Of a DNA stretch of 11,900 bases, positions 6,132-11,900 are shown in pieces. The notes beneath the pieces are model-generated. The model saw only the letters and a program-made list of their open reading frames with translations. It did not search any database and was not told the origin of the DNA. The translations under genes were made by a program, and so were the position numbers. Source of the stretch: an uncultured Clostridia bacterium (GTDB lineage Bacteria > Bacillota > Clostridia > Christensenellales > Pumilibacteraceae). The first letter of the stretch is position 1; each line of letters opens with the position of its first letter. The DNA lies in contig CANQUR010000039.1 in NCBI GenBank assembly GCA_947627075.1, positions 1-11,900 of the forward strand, in the 5' to 3' direction.

Positions 6132-6893
6132 TTAACTTAATATATATTGTCTTTTCGCTACTCGCAATTCGTACTTTGTATCGGATAGTTCCATTTGTTT
6201 AGTTGGTATACCTTTACGTTCGCACGCTCTTATTATTTGTTCTTGTGCTTTTAGTTCCTCTTCTTTCTTCTGATAATCATTTATGAAACCGACTCCTAAA
6301 TAAACATTTGTAATATTTACGTTCATGAACAACTTTTTAACACCATTTGTAGGGTTTTCAAAAAGCATTTTCTTGACTTCGCCATTTATATTAATCTCTT
6401 TGTTAAGCATTTTTTTGACGTCTCTGTCGTCAAGAACAATTCTAAATTCTTTTTCGTAACTCCACTCTTTGCTTTTTATGTAAGCTATTTTTTTATAGTC
6501 ACTCAATGATGAATAATTTTCAGTAAGAATTTTAGGAGGCTTCTTAACCATTTTCATAGCTGTTATACTTCTATTGATTATTTCATCTAAGTTGCTATTT
6601 TCTAATGGCCGTTCTGTTGTATAACAAATATTATAAACTAAGCTTTTAGGCACCTCTACTGTTAAACATATACCTTTATGTGAATCCGCATAATGCGACC
6701 ACATAAGCATTTTTTGAAAGCCGCTTGTTAAGCACAAGATGTGTAACCTTTTTTTGTTGTTGCGAACTGTATTTTCAAAAGGATCGTTAAAGTCCTTTCC
6801 GTCATTAAGATATAATTGTCCCTTTTCTATCGTATCGACGGCATGCTCTAGGGACATATACTTATAAAATGTTACATATTCTTCTTTGCTCAT
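6132..6893 (-). CDS. DUF2971 family protein
   Basis: The start is placed at ATG 6893, which overlaps the upstream TIR gene's stop as TAATG; an in-frame TTG at 6911 is less likely. The 253-residue product has the DUF2971 hallmarks: FYKYMSLEHAVDTIEKGQLYL near the N-terminus, FNDPFE (35-40), MWSHYADSHKGICL (64-77) and WSYEKEFRI (144-152). The biochemical role of this family is not settled, to my knowledge; members are often found near mobile DNA or defence genes. There is no signal peptide or membrane helix, so it should be cytoplasmic. The 1-nt overlap implies translational coupling with the TIR protein and a shared function. A nuclease, nucleotide-acting or other effector role is speculation. 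The gene is AT-rich compared with the PadR-type gene. Confidence 0.82.
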   Translation of the reverse strand: MSKEEYVTFYKYMSLEHAVDTIEKGQLYLNDGKDFNDPFENTVRNNKKRLHILCLTSGFQKMLMWSHYADSHKGICLTVEVPKSLVYNICYTTERPLENSNLDEIINRSITAMKMVKKPPKILTENYSSLSDYKKIAYIKSKEWSYEKEFRIVLDDRDVKKMLNKEININGEVKKMLFENPTNGVKKLFMNVNITNVYLGVGFINDYQKKEEELKAQEQIIRACERKGIPTKQMELSDTKYELRVAKRQYILS

Positions 6894-9172
6894 TATGTTT
6901 CTCGAGTCCAATAGTAATAATAATAAGTTGATTTAAGATATTCGGCATTTTGCTCGGGAATGCCTAAATCTAATGACTTAGAAGCAGTCATATCTTTGTA
7001 TATTGAAACTTGCCAGCCCTTTTGATTTTTAAATATTACGCTTGTAAGTCTGCTGCAATTCTCGAACGCATACTCGCCTATCGTCTGTAAATTTTCTCCT
7101 ATCGTTACGCTTGTAAGTCCTCTGCAACCACTGAACGCCTTATCGTCTATCGTTTTTACGTTCGAACCTATCGTTACATTTGTAAGTCCGCTGCACCAAT
7201 GGAACGCATATTCACCTATCGAAGTTACTTTGTTAGGTATCTTTAATTCTCCCCTTAGTCCGATACAATTCTCAAACGCATACTTGCCTATAGTCCGTAC
7301 ATTTTCTCCTATCGTTACGCTTGTCAATCCGCTGCAATTAGCGAATGCTTCGCCTTTAATTTCCGTTACGGGCAAACCTTTATATGTATCGGGTATAATT
7401 ATCTCGCTCAAACTTTGATCTTCAATGCCCGTCACTATGCAGTAAGACTCGTCTCCTGAAACCATAATTAAAAGTCCGTTTCGTTCTTTTTTATCATTGA
7501 TAATCGAAATTGAGTTTGCAATAACAACTGCTATTATTATGATGACAACCACCGCCGCCAATATTGCGCCTATCAAAATGTTAGTTTTTTTCATTCGTTC
7601 TGCTTTGAGACGTTCTTCTTCCGCTTTCGCCTTTATTTTCTCTATTTTTTCATGACACTCGTAAACTTTTTGAGTTGAATCTTTCCAACCGGATAATTCC
7701 TCAAAAATCTCTATTGCTTTTTGAATATGACCTATTTGCGAACTTGATAAAAAGTTACACCCTTCGTTGTACTTTTCGTTTTTTGATGCGATTTGTGCTT
7801 CATCTTGGCACTTACGACAAAGAATATCACTGTCTTTAAAGCCCGTAATACTTGCGAAAATCTTTGCGGCATCAAGAAAATGCTGGGATACGCTTGCAGA
7901 ATTCATTACAGCAAGACCTTTCTCATACGTTCTTTTAAGGCGAGTTTCTTCGATATTCTGCTTATTCAATTCGCTTGCGGTCTTTAACTCATTACGAAGT
8001 TTTTCATTACCAAAGCGATAAGCCTTTTGAAAGTTGTTCGATTGATTTATTGGCTCTTCACATTCTGATAAATCCTTGCGATCCGTTATTTTAAGTTCGG
8101 CAAGTAATTTTCCGAGATATGCCTCAGCATTCTCGGGATCAATGTCAAGGACTTTTTCGGCATAATCATTTGTACTTACAAAGTCACCGTCTTCAAGGAA
8201 TATAAACATGCGTTTTAATAGTGCAGAACTATTAGATTGCGATGAAAAATTATTTATGACGGTAGTCTGCTTGGAATCCTTTTCGAGTATTTTCTTTATA
8301 CCGTGGATTATATCCTGCATAAAGCCGAGCTTGCTCATATCTTGCGCCTGTAAATGCGAAAATTCTTCGGGCAGATCGTACGGATCCATGTCCTTAAAAG
8401 CCGGTATCAACACTTTGTCCGCGCCATTCCTCATCAGTGCGAGAAAACGACTCCACTCGTTTTTGACCCAAGGTGCATTGAAATATTCAGCTTTTGTACC
8501 AAGCACAATCATAACTTTTGCAGAATTCAGTGCCGCAAATATGTACGGCTCATAAGCAGAACCGAGTTTATTCTCGAGCGTTATTTTGGCAAAAAAAACT
8601 TTGAAACCCTCGTTGGTAAGTTGATGATATATTTCGTTTGCAAGCACTGAATCATAAGTACGTTTCCCACTACTATCTGTCTCTTTATAGCAAATAAAGA
8701 CATCGAATGGTTCTTCCGATCGAGAAATAGAAAGTATCCCTTTGAGTATCGCATCTATTTGCTTTGCCTCATCTTCATAGATGGCTTTTTGATATTCGTC
8801 TGCATACTGTAATGCCAATCTGTAATTTTCGTCGGCAAGAACAGACGAATATTGAGCTCGATTTACAGTCGGAATTCGCTTATGCGTCTTCGGATCTTCG
8901 ACATATTCGATACCATAGTGACACAATACAAGTGACCAATACGCTTCTGCATCGGTATTATCATCTTCCAAAATCTTCTCATATATAGCTTCTGCCTTGT
9001 CAAAATCGTTATTCCGTCTGAAATGATTTGCTCGGTCGTAAAGATTTGATCTTTTCTCATCGTCAAGCCTCGGTAAAGTTTGCTTGGTTCCGCAATACTC
9101 ACACTCGACTATCGATTTACCATCTTCGATATTTAACGGTGCACCGCACATTTTACATTTGAAAACAGCCAT
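6893..9172 (-). CDS. Zinc ribbon-TPR-TIR-TPR-TM-LRR receptor-like protein
   Basis: This 759-residue protein has a zinc ribbon (C6, C9, C24, C27), TPR-like helices (43-150) and a TIR domain (154 to about 296, beginning EPFDVFICYKETD). More TPR-like helices (about 320-510) lead to a charged segment (KAKAEEERLKAERMKK) and one transmembrane helix (531-553). BspA-type leucine-rich repeats (LRR_5) of about 23 residues, with the pattern LTSVTIG...TIG.YAF..C.G, occupy about 590-714. W235-V-K-N-E239 matches the WxxxE context of the catalytic glutamate in NADase TIRs, so E239 is the candidate active-site residue. Basic residues before the helix predict the N-terminal part inside and the LRRs outside. 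AGGGGA precedes the ATG. No clear promoter was seen in the 184 bp upstream, which holds a short AATTCA/TGAATT inverted repeat at 9250-9272, so readthrough from the SPFH operon is possible. The Tyr run near the C-terminus (749-754) is odd. Confidence 0.88.
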   Translation of the reverse strand: MAVFKCKMCGAPLNIEDGKSIVECEYCGTKQTLPRLDDEKRSNLYDRANHFRRNNDFDKAEAIYEKILEDDNTDAEAYWSLVLCHYGIEYVEDPKTHKRIPTVNRAQYSSVLADENYRLALQYADEYQKAIYEDEAKQIDAILKGILSISRSEEPFDVFICYKETDSSGKRTYDSVLANEIYHQLTNEGFKVFFAKITLENKLGSAYEPYIFAALNSAKVMIVLGTKAEYFNAPWVKNEWSRFLALMRNGADKVLIPAFKDMDPYDLPEEFSHLQAQDMSKLGFMQDIIHGIKKILEKDSKQTTVINNFSSQSNSSALLKRMFIFLEDGDFVSTNDYAEKVLDIDPENAEAYLGKLLAELKITDRKDLSECEEPINQSNNFQKAYRFGNEKLRNELKTASELNKQNIEETRLKRTYEKGLAVMNSASVSQHFLDAAKIFASITGFKDSDILCRKCQDEAQIASKNEKYNEGCNFLSSSQIGHIQKAIEIFEELSGWKDSTQKVYECHEKIEKIKAKAEEERLKAERMKKTNILIGAILAAVVVIIIIAVVIANSISIINDKKERNGLLIMVSGDESYCIVTGIEDQSLSEIIIPDTYKGLPVTEIKGEAFANCSGLTSVTIGENVRTIGKYAFENCIGLRGELKIPNKVTSIGEYAFHWCSGLTNVTIGSNVKTIDDKAFSGCRGLTSVTIGENLQTIGEYAFENCSRLTSVIFKNQKGWQVSIYKDMTASKSLDLGIPEQNAEYLKSTYYYYYWTRET
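7030..7405 (-). repeat. In-gene tandem repeats encoding BspA-type LRRs
   Basis: Units of roughly 69-72 bp encode the extracellular leucine-rich repeats of the TIR protein. Two segments, 7091-7114 and 7301-7324, are identical over 24 bp and sit 210 bp apart, exactly 70 codons. Recombination between them would remove or add three repeats without changing the reading frame. Confidence 0.75.
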
Positions 9173-9356
9173 TTCTTTCCCCTAAATATTTATTTAATTC
9201 ATTTTTGAAATATTTACCGAAAGTAATCGTTCACCTTTACTCCAAGTCTCCAATTCAAAAGCCATGAATTAGAATAATTGATATATTTCCATTCCATCTT
9301 TTATTTTATTTGCTCTTTTTGTCATTGCTTCAAAATCAAAATTTTGTCCTCAAAAA

Positions 9357-10040
9357 TTACTTTTTCAATAGCTTGCATAAAGCCGCTCTTTTATTGATGA
9401 GTGCAATGACTTCGTTTGCCGAAGTGGAATTTACATTTTGCTCGAACTCATCGAACTTTGAAACTATTTCGCTTTCTATGGCAGTAAGTTTTTCACTTGA
9501 CATAGGGTCGCTATATCGTAACGCCCCGTAGACTCGTTTTGCTTCCGCTTTGAGTTCTGAAGTAGTCGCGTTAGTCATAACAACATTAGCGCGAGCGGTA
9601 AGCTCCTTAATAAAAGCAGTTTTGACCGCTATCTTTTCATCAATATTAGATACGACCTCTGCGGCGACTTTTGCTTTGACAACGGCTATAACGCTGAACG
9701 CCAAAACGACGCTACAAACAATAGCCGCTATCCAAGCGGGGATTTGCGGCACAGCCATAAAAATTATGCTTATGACCACTGTAGCTACCAATGCGCCGTA
9801 ACTTATACCTATAAGCGGAATATTATAGAAAACCTTTCTGTACTCCGTCTCTTTCAATGCGAAGAAAGCGCAAATCAGCTGACCTATAAATGCGGCTATG
9901 GCAAAGCCGTATCCTACCCAAAATCCGCCCGTAAATTTGCTTACTCCGCCTATTTCATTAGGCGTAACGAAAACTATTATATTGAACAAAGCAAGCATCA
10001 AAGCCCAACAAGCCGCATAGACCCAAAATTTCTTTTTCAT
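9357..10040 (-). CDS. Four-TM membrane protein with helical cytoplasmic tail, partner of SPFH protein
   Basis: The 227-residue product has four hydrophobic helices at about 5-26, 40-62, 73-97 and 101-122, then an Ala/Lys/Glu-rich, probably helical tail of about 100 residues. I do not recognise a named family. A very strong AAGGAGGAG just before the ATG overlaps the stop region of the SPFH gene, and only 9 nt separate the two, so they form an operon. A membrane protein encoded directly after a soluble SPFH protein may recruit it to the membrane, as a scaffold or stress-response pair. That is inference. The next gene on the same strand is the TIR-LRR gene, 184 bp downstream. Confidence 0.75.
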   Translation of the reverse strand: MKKKFWVYAACWALMLALFNIIVFVTPNEIGGVSKFTGGFWVGYGFAIAAFIGQLICAFFALKETEYRKVFYNIPLIGISYGALVATVVISIIFMAVPQIPAWIAAIVCSVVLAFSVIAVVKAKVAAEVVSNIDEKIAVKTAFIKELTARANVVMTNATTSELKAEAKRVYGALRYSDPMSSEKLTAIESEIVSKFDEFEQNVNSTSANEVIALINKRAALCKLLKK

Positions 10041-10049
10041 AGCTCCTCC

Positions 10050-11195
10050 TTATAATTTTTCGCCGCACTCGGGACAAAACTTGGTTCCGCTCGTCGGTGT
10101 GCCACATTTGGGGCAAACGGAAACGACCTTTGCGCCACACTCGGGACAGAACTTTGCTCCGAGAGTGAGTATTGCTCCGCAACTGCTACACTTTTGTACT
10201 TTTGGAGCCGTCGATTCGGTCACAGCATCTTTCATTGTGCCGCCTACCATTCCTGCGACTGCGCCGCCAACGCCTGCCATAGTGCCGAGTCCTACGCCCA
10301 TATTGGTGAACTGCCCTACGGCTTCGTTTTCTGCGACCTTTTCCGCAACGTCAAATCCCCGCTCTTGTTGATACGTATAGCCTTCCTGCGCTCGCTTTGT
10401 AGCCAAAGCCTGCGAGGCAATGATAGTCTTTTGAGCGTCGGTCTGTGCGTAAATTATATCTGTCTGTTGGCGGAGTTTTGCTTCGGCAATGTCCGCGTAT
10501 TGACGGAAGTGGAGTTCCTTAAATTTTTCATACTGTCTGTCGCCGTCAGGCTTTGCTATTGCGGTGACGAAGAATTGTTCGAGCGCAACTCCGTATTCGG
10601 CAAAGTCACCTACAAGCAAGTTCTTTATCTCGTCCGAAAACATGGTAAGATTCTCATCGATCTCGAAGATATTTATCTTCTTCGCCTTTATTACTTGCGC
10701 CATATAGGTCTTTATTCTCGTCATCAAAAAGGCTCTGAAAAAGCCGACAAGTTTTTGCTGATCAAGATAACTTTCCGTACCGACTAATTTTAGTAACAAT
10801 TTGCGAGAATCGTCCGCTCTCAAACTCATTTCGCCGTTTGCGCCTATCGATATGGGAAAGTTGTATGTCGGCTCCATATATTGAACTTTTGAATCCGTAC
10901 CCCATTTGATTGACATTTGCTCTGTCTTGTTGATAAAGTAAACTTCACAGTGAAACGGCGTTTGATCGTTAGTCGTACGATTCAAAACTTTTCCGATGAG
11001 CGGAATATTTTGCGTTTCGAGAGTATATCGCCCCGCACCAAACAAATCGAGTGCCTGACCGTTCATAAAGAATATGGCCTCTTGCGACTCGTGGACTATA
11101 AGCTGAGTGAGCGAGTTGAAATCTTCGCAAGGGTGCTTCCAAATAAACGTGGTATTATCTCCCTCGTATTTTATGACGTCTGCTATTTTTGTCAT
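10050..11195 (-). CDS. SPFH domain protein with C-terminal double zinc ribbon (YdjI-like)
   Basis: The start is ATG 11195, which has GGAGG 5 nt upstream; the frame extends 7 codons further without support. The 381-residue product has an SPFH/band-7-like domain (about 20-215), a charged helical segment rich in Ala, Gln and Lys (220-295), a Gly/Met-rich hydrophobic segment (296-322) and a double zinc ribbon with pairs C336/C339, C350/C353, C361/C364 and C374/C377. This order matches B. subtilis YdjI and the proteins often annotated 'virion core protein'. YdjI belongs to a PspA-linked envelope-stress operon, by memory. It is the first gene of its operon, transcribed from a consensus promoter with an internal palindrome and divergent from a broken XRE regulator. 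It lacks a classical N-terminal membrane helix, so membrane recruitment probably needs the four-TM partner. Confidence 0.87.
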   Translation of the reverse strand: MTKIADVIKYEGDNTTFIWKHPCEDFNSLTQLIVHESQEAIFFMNGQALDLFGAGRYTLETQNIPLIGKVLNRTTNDQTPFHCEVYFINKTEQMSIKWGTDSKVQYMEPTYNFPISIGANGEMSLRADDSRKLLLKLVGTESYLDQQKLVGFFRAFLMTRIKTYMAQVIKAKKINIFEIDENLTMFSDEIKNLLVGDFAEYGVALEQFFVTAIAKPDGDRQYEKFKELHFRQYADIAEAKLRQQTDIIYAQTDAQKTIIASQALATKRAQEGYTYQQERGFDVAEKVAENEAVGQFTNMGVGLGTMAGVGGAVAGMVGGTMKDAVTESTAPKVQKCSSCGAILTLGAKFCPECGAKVVSVCPKCGTPTSGTKFCPECGEKL

Positions 11196-11214
11196 ATAAC
11201 CTCCATATATCTGC

Positions 11215-11243
11215 ATTATATCCTACAAAATATAGGAAGTCAA
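11215..11243 (-). promoter_or_regulatory. Consensus promoter of the SPFH operon
   Basis: On the minus strand, TTGACT (11243-11238), a 17-nt spacer and TATAAT (11220-11215) form a near-perfect sigma-A promoter. Transcription should start near 11208, leaving a leader of about 13 nt that carries GGAGG (11204-11200). Confidence 0.85.
11221..11237. promoter_or_regulatory. Palindromic operator filling the promoter spacer
   Basis: TCCTA-N7-TAGGA occupies exactly the 17 bp between the -35 and -10 boxes of the SPFH promoter. A repressor bound here would block RNA polymerase directly. The divergent XRE-family gene, whose start lies about 40 bp away, is the natural candidate for the binding protein. 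That link is inference. Confidence 0.6.
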
Positions 11244-11276
11244 GCAAATTTTACATTTTTTGTAACATGCCTTCGT

Positions 11277-11479
11277 ATGAAAAACAATACCTTTGGCAAA
11301 CGATTAAAAGAGTTGAGATTGGAAAGCTCACCCAACAACAATTAGGACAGATACTTCATGTTTGCAATCAGACGATAAGTTTTTGGGAGATCGGTAGCCG
11401 AGAGCCTGATCTTGACAATTTGGTAGCCATTGCGAAATATTTCGAGATAACGATAGACTTCTTGTACAGTGTAAATTAG
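11277..11479 (+). pseudogene. Frameshifted XRE-family (HTH_3) regulator
   Basis: From ATG 11277 the frame reads MKNNTFGKRLKELRLE, the usual N-terminus of a small XRE protein, then runs into a stop (about 11343). The continuation LTQQQLGQILHVCNQTISF with WEIGSREPDLDNL and a normal C-terminus lies in the -1 frame and ends at 11479. The junction is near 11317-11323, around GGAAAGC. Restoring one or four bases, for example extra A residues, would join the halves into a complete helix-turn-helix protein of about 67 residues. An alternative ATG at 11267 opens the second frame throughout, but its first 17 residues do not look like an XRE helix. Causes could be a true mutation or a homopolymer sequencing or assembly error. 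No Shine-Dalgarno site is obvious. Confidence 0.75.
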
Positions 11480-11513
11480 AAAACTTTTTACCATACTCGT
11501 TCCATGAACGACA

Positions 11514-11548
11514 AAAGCATGATGTCCTCACGACGTCATGCTTTTTTT
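11514..11548 (+). terminator. Intrinsic terminator downstream of the XRE gene
   Basis: AAAGCATGATGTC (11514-11526), loop CTCAC and GACGTCATGCTTT (11532-11544) form a 13-bp stem with one G-U pair, followed by a run of seven T (11542-11548). It lies about 35 nt after the XRE stop. Confidence 0.9.
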
Positions 11549-11570
11549 GGTTGTATAAATTATTGATTGG

Positions 11571-11622
11571 TCCTACCCCTGTCCACGATATGAATTGCAA
11601 ATGTTTTGGGTGGATATCGGTC
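11571..11622. repeat. Structured intergenic repeat, copy 1
   Basis: This segment shares with 11793-11841 the order CCCCTGTCCAC, TATGAATT, GTTTTGGG, TGGA and then CGGTCG. Its ends are complementary (TCC-ACCC with GGGTGGA, one bulge), so it can fold as a hairpin. Paralogous intergenic repeats in clostridial genomes are common, but I do not recognise this one. Confidence 0.55.
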
Positions 11623-11626
11623 GTTC

Positions 11627-11755
11627 GAAGTCATCTGCCGCATGTTTACTCGCTTTGCCAAGCAAAGGCTCGCACTTTTGCGGCGTTGTCTTCTTCACTC
11701 CCTCGGTCGCCATAGTCTCGTTATACGTTGAGACTATCTTCCTACTTGGCGACCA
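11627..11755. other. Multi-hairpin non-coding segment between the two repeats
   Basis: Several nested inverted repeats are visible. GCCGCA (11637-11642) pairs with TGCGGC (11679-11684) and encloses CTTTGC-CAA-GCAAAG (11653-11667). GTCGCC (11708-11713) pairs with GGCGAC (11748-11753) and encloses ATAGTCTC/GAGACTAT with a 10-nt loop. This is much more pairing than expected of plain intergenic DNA. A frame of 74 codons on the minus strand crosses it but has no domain. It could be a non-coding RNA or part of a miniature mobile element. Confidence 0.5.
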
Positions 11756-11792
11756 CGAACCAGATTTTTGCATTCGCAAAAATTTTGGTTCG
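11756..11792. other. Long hairpin in structured intergenic element
   Basis: CGAACCA-GATTTTTGC (11756-11771) pairs with GCAAAAATTTTGGTTCG (11776-11792) around the loop ATTC, a stem of about 15 bp with one small bulge. It directly abuts the second repeat copy. It lacks a following T-tract on the plus strand. Confidence 0.6.
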
Positions 11793-11841
11793 CCCACCCC
11801 TGTCCACCTTATGAATTACATACGTTTTGGGGTGGAGAGGC
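11793..11841. repeat. Structured intergenic repeat, copy 2
   Basis: CCACCCC (11794-11800) and GGGGTGG (11829-11835) bracket the shared core with TGTCCAC, TATGAATT and GTTTTGGG. The arms differ from copy 1 yet both copies keep the ability to pair. Beyond it, CTCCCTCGGT (about 11851-11861) echoes CTCCCTCGGT at 11698-11707, and TGCCG/CGGCA (11861-11877) forms another small hairpin before a T-rich tail at the window edge. Confidence 0.55.
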
Positions 11842-11900
11842 GGTCGCTACGCTCCCTCGGTGCCGAGTTGTGCGGCATTCTTTATTCTTTGTTTTCCGTT

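Noticed and set aside
10194..10787. 197-codon plus-strand frame opposite the SPFH gene
   Set aside because: The opposite strand encodes a coherent SPFH and zinc-ribbon protein; this frame has no recognisable features.
11310..11330. Programmed -1 frameshift as the way to make the XRE protein
   Set aside because: No X XXY YYZ slippery heptamer is present at the junction and no clear downstream stimulatory stem; mutation or sequence error is simpler.
11573..11797. 74-codon minus-strand frame across the structured intergenic element
   Set aside because: No ribosome-binding site or domain. The segment is dominated by inverted repeats, which explain its conservation better than coding.
11571..11841. 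The two repeats as a CRISPR array
   Set aside because: Only two diverged copies, 223 bp apart, with structured rather than unique spacer DNA and no cas genes in the window.

Overview
The window looks like chromosomal DNA of a Bacillota (Firmicutes) bacterium, most likely a gut-associated clostridial lineage. The signs are strong Shine-Dalgarno sites, a GTG start, sigma-A-type promoters, an SPFH protein of the B. subtilis YdjI type, a PadR regulator, and a zinc-ribbon/TIR protein with BspA-type leucine-rich repeats. No rRNA, tRNA or CRISPR array was seen, so the species cannot be fixed.

Region 1 (1 to about 2230, + strand) is the right-hand part of what appears to be an integrated single-stranded DNA phage of the filamentous (inovirus-like) type. 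It holds a left-truncated Gly-Tyr-repeat protein with a C-terminal membrane helix, a second protein with a C-terminal membrane anchor, three consecutive hairpins, and a rolling-circle HUH replication initiator. The third hairpin carries a loop resembling the nick site of pC194/phiX174-class initiators. The coat and Zot-like genes expected for such a phage would lie to the left, outside the window.

Region 2 (about 2230-3977) is an AT-rich intergenic stretch with at most one doubtful small ORF. It is followed by a complete Xer-type tyrosine recombinase with a near-consensus promoter so close that the mRNA is probably leaderless. Two copies of a TTATGTC/GACATAA-type palindrome, spaced exactly 42 bp, precede a strong promoter.

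Region 3 (3977-6071) is an unusual one-component regulator: a PadR winged helix, a roughly 400-residue Asp/Glu-rich linker and four transmembrane helices, closed by a good intrinsic terminator.

Region 4 (6132-11195, all on the - strand) reads SPFH/zinc-ribbon protein, four-TM protein, then a zinc ribbon-TPR-TIR-TPR-TM-LRR protein translationally coupled to a DUF2971 protein. The TIR protein resembles a Toll-like receptor with inverted polarity: TIR inside at the N-terminus, LRRs predicted outside at the C-terminus. With DUF2971 it makes a plausible two-gene immunity or signalling module. The SPFH operon has a consensus promoter whose 17-bp spacer is itself a palindrome, which marks a likely operator. 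The divergent XRE-family gene beside it is frameshifted.

Region 5 (11480-11900) has an intrinsic terminator and then a gene-free, strongly structured stretch. Two imperfect copies of a self-complementary repeat flank nested hairpins, suggesting a dispersed non-coding element or structured RNA.
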